Of a stretch of DNA of 64,000 nt, positions 16,869-24,720 are shown one piece after another. The notes under the pieces were generated by a model. It worked only from the letters and a program-made list of their open reading frames with translations. It was not told the origin of the DNA and ran no database searches. Numbering within the stretch: the stretch's first letter is position 1; every line of letters starts with the position of its first letter. Origin of the DNA: Thiohalocapsa sp. (GTDB lineage: Bacteria > Pseudomonadota > Gammaproteobacteria > Chromatiales > Chromatiaceae); contig JANQFX010000039.1 in NCBI GenBank assembly GCA_028277725.1, positions 1 to 64,000 of the forward strand, in the 5' to 3' direction. The position numbers and the translations under genes are program-made.

Positions 16869-17304
16869 TTCTCCTCTCCGTGGGCGTTTGCTGGACCAGT
16901 CGTAGAGCCTTCTGTCGACGCTGCTGCTGCGGCGGCAGACGATCGACTTGCTTTTCGTCCGGGGCGGCTTGGTGCCAGAGGTATCGAGCCTTGAGATACT
17001 CCGCGTAGACCGGATCCCTGGTCTCGTAACGAAACCCGTACTCCTCCAACTCGGTGTTGATCTGGCCGAGGCGGCTTCGCTCTTGCTCCGTGAGTTCGTC
17101 CTTGTTGGTGAGCTGACGCTTCTCTTCGAGCAGGTCCTGTGTCTGCGTATCGACTGCGGCGGCTAAGCCGAACATATCGCTGGTGATGATCCCGGCGATG
17201 CCCAGTCCAGCGCTGAAGTCCAGGGCGGCAAGGTCCTGGATCAGCCACCCCGCCAACCTGAGCTGGCCTTCGATCCTCGCCCTTGCCTGTTGTTCCGGTT
17301 GCAT
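16852..17304 (-). CDS. Chimeric remnant: HsdR-like N-terminus joined to PtuA-type ATPase C-terminus
   Basis: A 150-residue protein with two unrelated parts. Residues 1-35 (PEQQARARIEGQLRLAGW, then LIQDLAALDFSAGLGIA) match the start of type I restriction HsdR subunits. From about residue 37 (GIITSDMFGLAAAVD) to the end, the sequence resembles the C-terminal tail of ATPases that accompany HNH nucleases: a 'T-S-D-x-F-G-L' motif, a Leu-rich helix with KDELTEQERSRLGQINTELE, and RDPVYAEYLKAR. No Walker motifs remain. The join is in frame and overlaps the HNH gene by 17 bp. It is either a deletion relic kept for coupling or a small functional protein. Start ATG at 17304; a TTG lies 6 nt upstream. 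Confidence 0.6.
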   Translation of the reverse strand: MQPEQQARARIEGQLRLAGWLIQDLAALDFSAGLGIAGIITSDMFGLAAAVDTQTQDLLEEKRQLTNKDELTEQERSRLGQINTELEEYGFRYETRDPVYAEYLKARYLWHQAAPDEKQVDRLPPQQQRRQKALRLVQQTPTERRSEANQ

Positions 17305-17513
17305 CCTCAATGCGGCCCCGTCGTTAGCTTTTGCACCACTATCACCACGACTCTACACGCCACCGCACGGACTGAAAACAGGGCCTTGCCGTCGCTACGA
17401 CTTAGACCACGTCCGCTGCTGCCTGCGTCAGACTCGCGCTCGACCAGCCGCGCACGAGAAGCGTCGATCAATCAGCGCTTCCCTAGACGAGGGACCTTCC
17501 GTCGCCCAAGGAG

Positions 17514-17557
17514 TTGAACTTCCGGAAGTCGCACCGATCAAATGTTGCAGTGCAACA
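17514..17557 (+). promoter_or_regulatory. Promoter with PhaR-like palindromic operator
   Basis: TTGAAC (17514-17519), an 18-bp spacer and TCAAAT (17538-17543) form a plausible sigma-70 promoter. The perfect 7-1-7 palindrome TGTTGCAGTGCAACA (17543-17557) begins on the last base of the -10. Its first 12 nt are identical to the sequence at 9548-9559 in the phasin promoter, with the same placement relative to the -10. It precedes the GNAT gene by about 40 bp. Confidence 0.6.
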
Positions 17558-17594
17558 ATTTCTGGCCGGAACATCCGAGCCCCGGGGGCACGAC

Positions 17595-18455
17595 ATGCAT
17601 CAAGTCGCAGATTCCGAAGTGCGCTCGCGCTCCAGTCCGCCCGCGCACGACCCCTTAGGTCCCGCCACCGACGCCAGCCACATCGAGTTTGAGCTGCGGG
17701 ATGGGTCCGTGTGCCGAATCCGCCCGATCCACCGGGGCGACCGGCGGCGACTGGAGATGGCATTCGAGCAGCTCTCGCCGGATTCCCGGCGACTGCGCTT
17801 CTTCGGTGTGAAGAAGGCTCTCACCCCGGCCGAATTGGACTATCTCGTCAGCCCTGACGGCCAGGACCATATCGCCTACGGCGCCGTGCGCCTGGACGCA
17901 CAAGGGAACGAGCTCGACGGACTCGGTGCGGCGCGCTGCATTCGAGTTGCCCCTGACTCGGACACCGCCGAGGTGGCCATGGCCGTCGTGGACGCGGCAC
18001 AAGGCGAGGGCATCGGCGGCAGATTGCTACGGCAACTCGTGACGGCCGCTCGTCGTCGGGGGATACGTCGGCTCCGTTGCGACGTGCTGGCCGAGAACAG
18101 CGCGATGCGGGCCCTCGCGGTCAGCATGGGCGGTGAATTGCGGCGGGCGGACGAGAACATCGTGGAATACGAGTGCCCGCTGCCGGACTCTGAACTGGGC
18201 AATGACCCGCTCGGGCTCGCTATGCTCTACTCAGCCGTTCAGGACACGTTGGAGCTCGGTTTCCACCTCGTCGATAAGACCGCGGAGTCCGTCACCGAGC
18301 TGCTCGATTCTTGGACACTGCGGGAGGTTTGCGCTCCCCTGCAAGCGACGGGGAGCATCCCGTCCAGGAGCATGCCGCCCAAGCCGAGCCCGCTGCTCGC
18401 CCGGGCCCAGCGATCATCACGACGGCATCCGCGCCCAAGCATCTCCCCGGCCTGA
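17595..18455 (+). CDS. GNAT family N-acetyltransferase
   Basis: A protein of about 286 residues. Residues 20-200 form a GNAT domain: RIRPIHRGDRRRLEMAF and FEQLSPDSRRLRFFG are typical of the acetyltransferase domain found in Pat-type lysine acetyltransferases, and the acetyl-CoA loop is seen as AQGEGIGGRLLRQLV near residue 140, followed by LRCDVLAENSAMRALA. The last 80 residues are Pro/Ser-rich and unassigned. Substrate unknown. The start ATG at 17595 is chosen because the upstream TTG at 17514 is part of the likely promoter; the ribosome-binding site is weak. The upstream operator suggests control with PHB genes. Confidence 0.8.
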   Translation: MHQVADSEVRSRSSPPAHDPLGPATDASHIEFELRDGSVCRIRPIHRGDRRRLEMAFEQLSPDSRRLRFFGVKKALTPAELDYLVSPDGQDHIAYGAVRLDAQGNELDGLGAARCIRVAPDSDTAEVAMAVVDAAQGEGIGGRLLRQLVTAARRRGIRRLRCDVLAENSAMRALAVSMGGELRRADENIVEYECPLPDSELGNDPLGLAMLYSAVQDTLELGFHLVDKTAESVTELLDSWTLREVCAPLQATGSIPSRSMPPKPSPLLARAQRSSRRHPRPSISPA

Positions 18456-18514
18456 GCCGCTCCGAGACGGCTCGGCGCCGACCGGGGACCTTCGACTTGG
18501 TCGATCCGACCGGC

Positions 18515-19927
18515 TTAGCCTCGGAAGTCGGCCACCAGTTCCATCATCGCCCGCGACTTGATCCCGATCTCGTCCCATTCGGCATCGGGGTCGGAGTCCG
18601 CGACCAATCCACCGCCGGCACGGAAGTCGAAGCGGCCGCCGGCGATGCTGGCGGTGCGGATGGCGATGTTGCTGTCCATGGCGCCGTCGCGACCGATGTA
18701 CCCAATGGCCCCGCAATAGACACCACGCGGCCTGCCCTCCAACTCGTCGATGATCTGCATGGTGCGGATCTTGGGAGCGCCGGTGATGGAGCCGCCGGGG
18801 AAGCAGGCGCGGAGCAGACCGAGGGCGTCGGCGTCGTCGCGCAACCGGCCGGTGACGCTGCTCACCAGGTGATGAACGCCCGGGTAAGACTCGACCCGGA
18901 ACAGCTCCGGCACGCGCACGCTGCCGGTCTGGCAGCAGCGGCCAAGGTCGTTGCGAAGCAGATCCACGATCATGAGGTTCTCGGCGCGGTCCTTGTCGCT
19001 GGCGGCCAGGGCCTCGGCGAGGGCGTGATCCTGCCCGGCGTCGGCATGCCTAGGGGCGGTGCCCTTGATGGGGCGGGTCTCCACGCGGCCGCCGCGCACC
19101 TCGAGAAAACGCTCGGGGGAGGCCGACAGGACCTGCGTCCCCGGCGTGTTGAGGTAGGCGGCGAAGGGTGCCGGGTTGATGGCCCGCAGCCGGCGGTAGG
19201 CCTGCCAGGGCTCGCCCGCCACGGGCACCGACCAGCCGCGGGAGAGATTGACCTGGTAGCAGTCACCGTTGCGGATATAGCGCTGCACGGCGTCGAAGCG
19301 GCGCCGGTAGCCCTGTGCGTCCATGTCGCCGACGAGGTCGCCGAGCACTCGAAATCCACCTTGGGCGACGCGCGCAGAGCCCTTCACCAGCCCCTGCGCC
19401 AACCCCACCAGCCGCCGCCGGCGCGGGTCCGACGGGTCGCCGCACCCGACCACATAGGCGACGCGCGTCTGGTGGTCCACCAGCAGCACCCAGTCGTAGA
19501 GGCCGACGGCCATCTGCGACTCGCCGGCGCGGAGCTCGCTCATGGGGCCGAGACGTTCGAAGCGTCGCGCGAGATCGTAGCCGAACCAGCCGACGGCGCC
19601 GCCGATGAAGGGCAGGCCCGCATCCGCGGCCCTATCGTCGCCCGTCGCGCCGGGATCGAGATGCCGCCGCAGCAGCGCCAGCGGGTCCTCGGTGGAGTGC
19701 CAGACGCCATTGCCCGAGCGAATCTCGGTAAGGTCGCGAACGGTGCGCAGCGTGACGCGCGGCGCCGCGACCAGGATGTCCCAGCGGCCGCCGGCCGACG
19801 AGCCCGCGTTGCTGTCCAGCAGCATGGCCCAGGGCTCGGCGGCGATGGCGCCGAACAGCTCGGCGGCGTCGCCCGGAAACGGCAGGCGTTCCAGGTGCAG
19901 TGGCGGACGGCGGGGGAGATTGGGCAT
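18515..19927 (-). CDS. pabB: Aminodeoxychorismate synthase component I
   Basis: A 470-residue chorismate-binding enzyme that makes 4-amino-4-deoxychorismate for folate synthesis using ammonia from PabA. The PIKGT signature (RPIKGTAPR) with Lys identifies PabB rather than anthranilate synthase TrpE. Also visible are ENLMIVDLLRNDLGR, FPGGSITGAPKIRTMQIID and CGAIGYIGRDG, the standard C-terminal chorismate-binding motifs. The N-terminal domain (about residues 1-130) is the usual divergent one. The ATG at 19927 gives an N-terminus MPNLPRRPPLHLERLPFP. It lies about 100 bp after glgA on the same strand. Confidence 0.93.
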   Translation of the reverse strand: MPNLPRRPPLHLERLPFPGDAAELFGAIAAEPWAMLLDSNAGSSAGGRWDILVAAPRVTLRTVRDLTEIRSGNGVWHSTEDPLALLRRHLDPGATGDDRAADAGLPFIGGAVGWFGYDLARRFERLGPMSELRAGESQMAVGLYDWVLLVDHQTRVAYVVGCGDPSDPRRRRLVGLAQGLVKGSARVAQGGFRVLGDLVGDMDAQGYRRRFDAVQRYIRNGDCYQVNLSRGWSVPVAGEPWQAYRRLRAINPAPFAAYLNTPGTQVLSASPERFLEVRGGRVETRPIKGTAPRHADAGQDHALAEALAASDKDRAENLMIVDLLRNDLGRCCQTGSVRVPELFRVESYPGVHHLVSSVTGRLRDDADALGLLRACFPGGSITGAPKIRTMQIIDELEGRPRGVYCGAIGYIGRDGAMDSNIAIRTASIAGGRFDFRAGGGLVADSDPDAEWDEIGIKSRAMMELVADFRG

Positions 19928-20025
19928 CGAACGGTGCGGGCGGCAAGCCCGCCGCCAGGGCTGGCAGGGCATGCAGGCCGTGCCTGCGGATGTCGACCCG
20001 CCGTCGAGGAGACGGCAGGCGGGCG

Positions 20026-21492
20026 CTAGGCGCGGATATGGTCGTAGATGTCGAGGTAGTGCTGCCCGGGATCGTTCCAAGAGTGGTCCTGGAGCATGCC
20101 GTTGACCCGCAGCTGGCGGAAGTACTCGGGAAAACGCTTCCAGAGCCCGACAGCGCGACCGAGGGCCGATTCGAGCCCGGCGTAGGTCAGGTCGTCGAAC
20201 ACATAGCCGTTGCGCTGCTCGAAGGGTCGGTCCGAGTAGTTGGCATCGAACACCGTGTCCGCGAGGCCGCCGACGCGCCGGGCGATGGGCACACAGCCGT
20301 ACTTCATCGCGATCATCTGCGTGAGGCCGCAGGGCTCGTAGACGCTCGGGATCAGGATCATGTCCGCACCGGCGTAGATCAGGTGGGCCAGCTCCTCGTC
20401 GTAGCCGAGTTCCAGGTGGCAGTCCGGGCTCGCCTCCATTTCGTGCTTGATATGCCAGAAATCGGCATTCACCGCCGGGTCCGGCGCACTGCCCAGCAGC
20501 ACGAATTGGCAACCCTGCTCCAGCGCGTAATAGATTCCGTGACGGATCAGCTCGACGCCCTTCTGCCGGTCCAGCCGGCTGACCACCGCCACCAGCGGCT
20601 TGAACACGTCCGTGAGCCCGGTGCGCGCGCGTAGCGCCGCCTTGGAGCGGGCCTTACTAGGCAGGGTCTCAGGGCCAAAGGGGGTGGGGATGTGCGGGTC
20701 GATTTCCGGGTTCCAGGTGTTGTAGTCGATGCCGTTGAGCACCCCTCCGAACTTGCGGTCCTGCGCCTGCAGCACGCCCTGTAGGCCCATGCCCTGGTCC
20801 GTGTGCTGAATCTCCCAGGCGTAGCGCGGCGAGACGGTGGTGACGAAGTTCGAGAACACGATCCCGCCCTTCATCAGGTTCACCTCCGCCGGGTTGCCTG
20901 GCGCCTGCATGCGCTCAGGTACCATCAGCCGGCCCGCGTCCAGGCCATTCATGTACAGCACATGCGGCCCGGCCCAGCCCTGGTGACCCATGTTGTGCAG
21001 CGAGTAGCAGACACGGGTGCGGTCCATGCCCAGACCAGCGTAGATCTCGTAGAGCAGCACCGGCATCAGGCCCGTATGCCAGTCGTTGCAATGAATGATG
21101 TCCGGGCGCTTACCGGACTTGTACAGGAACTCCATCACCGCCCGCGAGAAGAACGCGAAGCGGTCGGTGTCGTCGGCGTCGCCGTAGATCTTGCCGCGGT
21201 TGAAGTAGCCGTGCTGCGAATGCGCGTCGATGAAGTAGCACTTGAGCCCATCCACCTCGCCATACTCGACATCGCAGTGGATGGCGGTGTCGTAGAAGGG
21301 CACCCAAAGGTCCATATGGCACTTGTGCATGCCCCAGACGCGGTCGAAGCGCAGGCTGTCGTACTTGGGCAGCACGATCTCCACGTGGTTACCGCGGATC
21401 GACAACTCCCGGGCGAGGCCCTGCACGAAGTCGCCGAGGCCACCGGCCTTGGCGACCGGGGCACATTCGGGGCTGGCCATGACGATATACAT
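20026..21492 (-). CDS. glgA: Glycogen synthase
   Basis: A 488-residue GT5 glycosyltransferase that adds glucosyl units from ADP-glucose to glycogen. The N-terminal KAGGLGD motif (ADP-glucose binding, near residue 15) and the C-terminal EPCGLTQMIAMKYGCVPI with the catalytic Glu are intact, as are HNMGHQGWAG and GGVLNGIDYNTWNP. The ATG at 21492 (MYIVMASPECAPVAKAGGL) is preferred: AGGA lies 8 nt upstream and the length fits the family. Two earlier in-frame starts (21549 and 21597) lack ribosome-binding sites. It is close to cyanobacterial-type GlgA. It belongs with the DUF4912/GH57/glgX genes upstream on the same strand. Confidence 0.95.
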   Translation of the reverse strand: MYIVMASPECAPVAKAGGLGDFVQGLARELSIRGNHVEIVLPKYDSLRFDRVWGMHKCHMDLWVPFYDTAIHCDVEYGEVDGLKCYFIDAHSQHGYFNRGKIYGDADDTDRFAFFSRAVMEFLYKSGKRPDIIHCNDWHTGLMPVLLYEIYAGLGMDRTRVCYSLHNMGHQGWAGPHVLYMNGLDAGRLMVPERMQAPGNPAEVNLMKGGIVFSNFVTTVSPRYAWEIQHTDQGMGLQGVLQAQDRKFGGVLNGIDYNTWNPEIDPHIPTPFGPETLPSKARSKAALRARTGLTDVFKPLVAVVSRLDRQKGVELIRHGIYYALEQGCQFVLLGSAPDPAVNADFWHIKHEMEASPDCHLELGYDEELAHLIYAGADMILIPSVYEPCGLTQMIAMKYGCVPIARRVGGLADTVFDANYSDRPFEQRNGYVFDDLTYAGLESALGRAVGLWKRFPEYFRQLRVNGMLQDHSWNDPGQHYLDIYDHIRA

Positions 21493-21759
21493 ACGGCGGT
21501 CCTGGGCTAAAGCTGGGACTGGAGTCCGGTCTGAAGCCGGACTGGACATGACCGGGACTCGCGGGCTGAACGACGCCTGCGGCAAGATCCGGTCCAACGG
21601 ACGTCTGGTCGAGGCCCTGCCGTGGGCCGGGCGATCCGGGGCGTTGGCGCGGGATTATACGCAGCGCGAAGCTCGTTGCCGGAACGTGACGCCGAGAACG
21701 CACCGCCGCGGCCATGCCGACATGGGCCCGATGAGCGGCCCGGCAGCAAAGGCTTGGGC

Positions 21760-22914
21760 TCAGTCCGAGTCGCGATCGACGACCGGCAGCCCGGGCAGGG
21801 TCGAAAGCAGCCGCCGGATCAGCTCCCGATCCCGCACCGGCACCCGCAGCTCGAAGCGGCCGCCGGGCCCGACCCGATAGGGGTGGCCATTGAGGTCGAA
21901 CACTGTATGCGGCGGTGCGCTGCCGCGCAGCACCAGCTCCGCGCTGAGGCTTAGATCCGAAGCGCCATGCTGCACCGGGCCGCTGCCGGCGACGGGCACC
22001 GTAGCAGCGCCGGCAGCGGCCTGGGAAGGCTCGGGGCCGCCAGGCGTGGTCTTCCCCGGCGTCCCGGACGTTACAGGCCCCGGCTCGGTCGGGGACTGTC
22101 CCGAATGGCCAGCCTGGGGCAACGCGCCCTCGGGCCCCGTGCGCTGCAGCCGCGGGACGACGACGCCGGACGGGGTTTCGGTCGAGTCCGTTGCGGTTGA
22201 CTGCTCTGAGCCGGCCACAGGCCCGGACAGGGCAAGGGACCCTGCCGGTTCCAGACCGGATAGCTCAGGCTCGACGAGCGGAAACGCCTGGTTGGACGCG
22301 GCCGGCGAACCCATCGATTGCGCCGGCGAATGCCCCATGCGAAGTGGAGGCTCGACGGCCACCGCCGGCGATTCCCCGTCGTCCAAGGCGACCTCGGGCC
22401 AACCCGCATCGGCTTGCCCTGCGTTGGCCTGGCGCGGTTCGACGGACCAGGCGTCGCGGACGAAGGCCGCCCCGACGGGCGCCGCCGCGGACAGGTCGTT
22501 GGATCGCGCGATCAGCAACCAACCGCCATCACGCGTCGCCAGGCCGATCTCGGCGACCAGGCGCCCCTCCGCATCCTCGCCGCCATAGACGGCGAGCCCG
22601 CTGGCCGCGGCCGCATCGTCGTTGAGATCGGCATCCGCAAGCGTTCGCGTGCTGCCGTCGTCGCCACCGAAGAGCCGCAGGCGCAACAGGGGTCGCGCGG
22701 AGGCGTCGGAGACGACGCGCCGGGCCTGGGCGATGGCCGCGGGTGCCAGATGCCAGCGGAGCTCGACGCCCCCGTTTCCGGCCTGGTAGAGCACCAGCTG
22801 GGTGCCGCTCGCGGTGTCCGGAAACTCGCCTGTTGCTTCGGCGCCGTTGCCATCGGCGTCGCGGAGCGTCGGATCGACGGCCGGCGGTGGCGACACCCGG
22901 TCCTCAGCGCTCAA
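21760..22914 (-). CDS. DUF4912 domain protein
   Basis: A 384-residue protein. Residues about 35-165 match DUF4912 in pattern: VELRWHLAPAAIAQARRVV, LLRLRLFGGDD, and RLVAEIGLATRDGGWLLIAR followed by SNDLS. The middle (about 165-310) is a low-complexity Pro/Ser/Gly/Thr linker. The C-terminal 60 residues (AELVLRGSAPPHTVFDLNG, then PYRVGPGGRFELRVPV) form the small beta-domain that often ends DUF4912 proteins. DUF4912 genes often sit beside GH57 genes, as here (39 bp from the GH57 stop, same strand), suggesting a carbohydrate-binding or assembly role, which is inference. Function unknown. Confidence 0.75.
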   Translation of the reverse strand: MSAEDRVSPPPAVDPTLRDADGNGAEATGEFPDTASGTQLVLYQAGNGGVELRWHLAPAAIAQARRVVSDASARPLLRLRLFGGDDGSTRTLADADLNDDAAAASGLAVYGGEDAEGRLVAEIGLATRDGGWLLIARSNDLSAAAPVGAAFVRDAWSVEPRQANAGQADAGWPEVALDDGESPAVAVEPPLRMGHSPAQSMGSPAASNQAFPLVEPELSGLEPAGSLALSGPVAGSEQSTATDSTETPSGVVVPRLQRTGPEGALPQAGHSGQSPTEPGPVTSGTPGKTTPGGPEPSQAAAGAATVPVAGSGPVQHGASDLSLSAELVLRGSAPPHTVFDLNGHPYRVGPGGRFELRVPVRDRELIRRLLSTLPGLPVVDRDSD

Positions 22915-22953
22915 TACAGCGTCCCCTGTGTCGGTCGGCCGAAGCGTGCAAGA

Positions 22954-24435
22954 TCAGGAGCTCTTCCTCGGCTTCTTCGTCGACTTCGACCTGACGCCCT
23001 TGGGAACAATGGGCGATTGGGTGCCCCCCGCCTTGCTCGTGGTGCCCGTGGTTTCGGCGGGCGGCCCTGGCGAGGCTGATGGATTGGACGTCGTTCGACC
23101 GGTCTCGGTTTGCGCGGCAGGGGCGGCGGTGGACCGAATCGGCTCGGCCGGCGACGTCGGCTCCGCATGCGGCTCGGCCTCGGGTTTCGCCGTTGAGTCG
23201 GCCCTGGTCTGCTTCGGCCCCTCGAATGGCGCCGATTCCGGAGCGCTTGCGGGTGCGGGCACGGGCACAGATTCCATGCTCGACAACAGGGCTTCCGCGG
23301 CGTCCGTCAGCACCTTGAGCTTGGGCAGCCAATCGTCTCCCCAGAAGAGGTAACAGCTAGTCTCGGCCTCCAGCACCAGGCGCCGGACCTTCGCGAGATC
23401 GGAGTTCGGGCCGGCCCTGTCGGTGCTCATGATCTCTCGCTGCGCCCACCAGCGGCGGCTGAGATCGCGCACGGTATCCACCGCCTGGCGCTGGCGCTCG
23501 GACCCGGCCCACTGGCTGAGGTCGAACCCGGACGTGGAGCCGACGTTCCAGGCCCCGGTCTGCACATGGGCGCCGACCGCCGGCGGGTGCTCGGCCAGGT
23601 AGGCGCTGAGCCCGACGGGGCGAATCGGGTACTCACCGCCGCGCACGTGCTCCATGTAGGGCGCGAAGTAGTGGCCGAAGAAGCCGGAGCCCTCGTGGGT
23701 CTGCCGAAACCAGCCGCCGTTCTCGCCGTCGGACCAGGTGGTGCAGAGCCGAGGCTCGTCCGGGCGCGGCGAGAAGCGGCAGCGGTGCGTGACCTCATGC
23801 GCGAACCAGCTGGCGTCGAGGCCGCTCTCCTGGGCGTTGGAGACGTCCCGATCGCGCGGCACGACGGTGATGCACTCGCCGTCGTAGCAGGCCAGATAGG
23901 GCCGGAAGACATCGGTAACGCCGTCCGCCGGGTGCACATGCACGCCGTCGACGACCACGTACTCGTAACCGGTACGGACCAGGGCGGGGATCATCTCCAT
24001 CGAGAAGGCCATCTCTGGCGGCCAGAAGCCCTTGGGCGCGCGGCCGAAGACCTCCTGCATCAGCGCGCGACCGCGGCGCAGCTGATCCTCCCAGTCCGCC
24101 GGCGGAATCAGTGGGAAGATCGGGTGGAAGTAGCCCATGCCGATCAGCTCGATATTCGGCGTGTCGCGATAGGCGTCGAGCATCGCCGGAATGTCGATGA
24201 TGTGCCGATAACGGTCGACGATATCCGGCTCGAGGAACTGCTCCAGCAGGATGCCCGAAAAGCCGATGTGCAGCTGGCCGACTTCGGCGTACTGCCGCGC
24301 GTAGCGGATCGGACGCTCGTAACAGCGGATGATCTGCTCCGCCTCCCAGGGGTTGGCCTCGATCAGCAGGGCTAGATTGCCCGGTGGCTGATGCATGTGC
24401 AGGCCGAGGGCGTGAGAAATGTTGGTATCGAGCAT
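22954..24435 (-). CDS. Glycoside hydrolase family 57 protein
   Basis: A protein of about 493 residues. GH57 conserved regions are visible: HMHQPPGN near residue 12 (region 1), GFWPPEMAFSMEMIPAL near residue 130 (region 2), and TTWSDGENGGWFRQTHEGSG near residue 240, then AETSCYLFWGDDW near the end of the catalytic part. GH57 enzymes are alpha-amylase/4-alpha-glucanotransferase/branching type retaining enzymes acting on glycogen-like glucans. The last 110 residues are a Pro/Ala/Ser/Thr tail ending in a Lys/Arg/Ser cluster, absent from the paralogue at 60013-61206. The ATG at 24435 is used; a TTG 33 nt earlier is possible. Exact activity cannot be deduced. Confidence 0.88.
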   Translation of the reverse strand: MLDTNISHALGLHMHQPPGNLALLIEANPWEAEQIIRCYERPIRYARQYAEVGQLHIGFSGILLEQFLEPDIVDRYRHIIDIPAMLDAYRDTPNIELIGMGYFHPIFPLIPPADWEDQLRRGRALMQEVFGRAPKGFWPPEMAFSMEMIPALVRTGYEYVVVDGVHVHPADGVTDVFRPYLACYDGECITVVPRDRDVSNAQESGLDASWFAHEVTHRCRFSPRPDEPRLCTTWSDGENGGWFRQTHEGSGFFGHYFAPYMEHVRGGEYPIRPVGLSAYLAEHPPAVGAHVQTGAWNVGSTSGFDLSQWAGSERQRQAVDTVRDLSRRWWAQREIMSTDRAGPNSDLAKVRRLVLEAETSCYLFWGDDWLPKLKVLTDAAEALLSSMESVPVPAPASAPESAPFEGPKQTRADSTAKPEAEPHAEPTSPAEPIRSTAAPAAQTETGRTTSNPSASPGPPAETTGTTSKAGGTQSPIVPKGVRSKSTKKPRKSS

Positions 24436-24720
24436 CACGGCGTCGACTAGGCGTGGTACAAGCCGCAAATTGTGCCCGATCCGGCGGGAGCTTGGCGAAT
24501 TGACCGAGCGGCGATGATTTCATCCAGCCGCTCAGGGGCGTCGGCGCCCTAAGCTACGCGCCGAGCATGTAGCTCAGATCCAGCTCGATCTCATCGAAGG
24601 GCGGGATGCGCACGCGCCGCTGCTCGCCCGGCGCGAGGGTCCTCCGTGGACGCGACCCTAAGCAATCTGCAGACTCGAGCGCATCGTTACCTGCTCGAAT
24701 GCCCCTGCGAACCACGCACC

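Noticed and set aside
17305..17513. Remaining part of an hsdR gene upstream of the chimeric gene
   Set aside because: No frame in this stretch resembles HsdR or HsdM/HsdS; the HsdR-like sequence begins at its own N-terminus at 17304.
24541..24640. A short minus-strand reading ending PPFDEIELDLSYMLGA before a stop
   Set aside because: It looks like the C-terminal tail of a small protein, perhaps Uma2-like, but no start or upstream homology was found, so it was not annotated.
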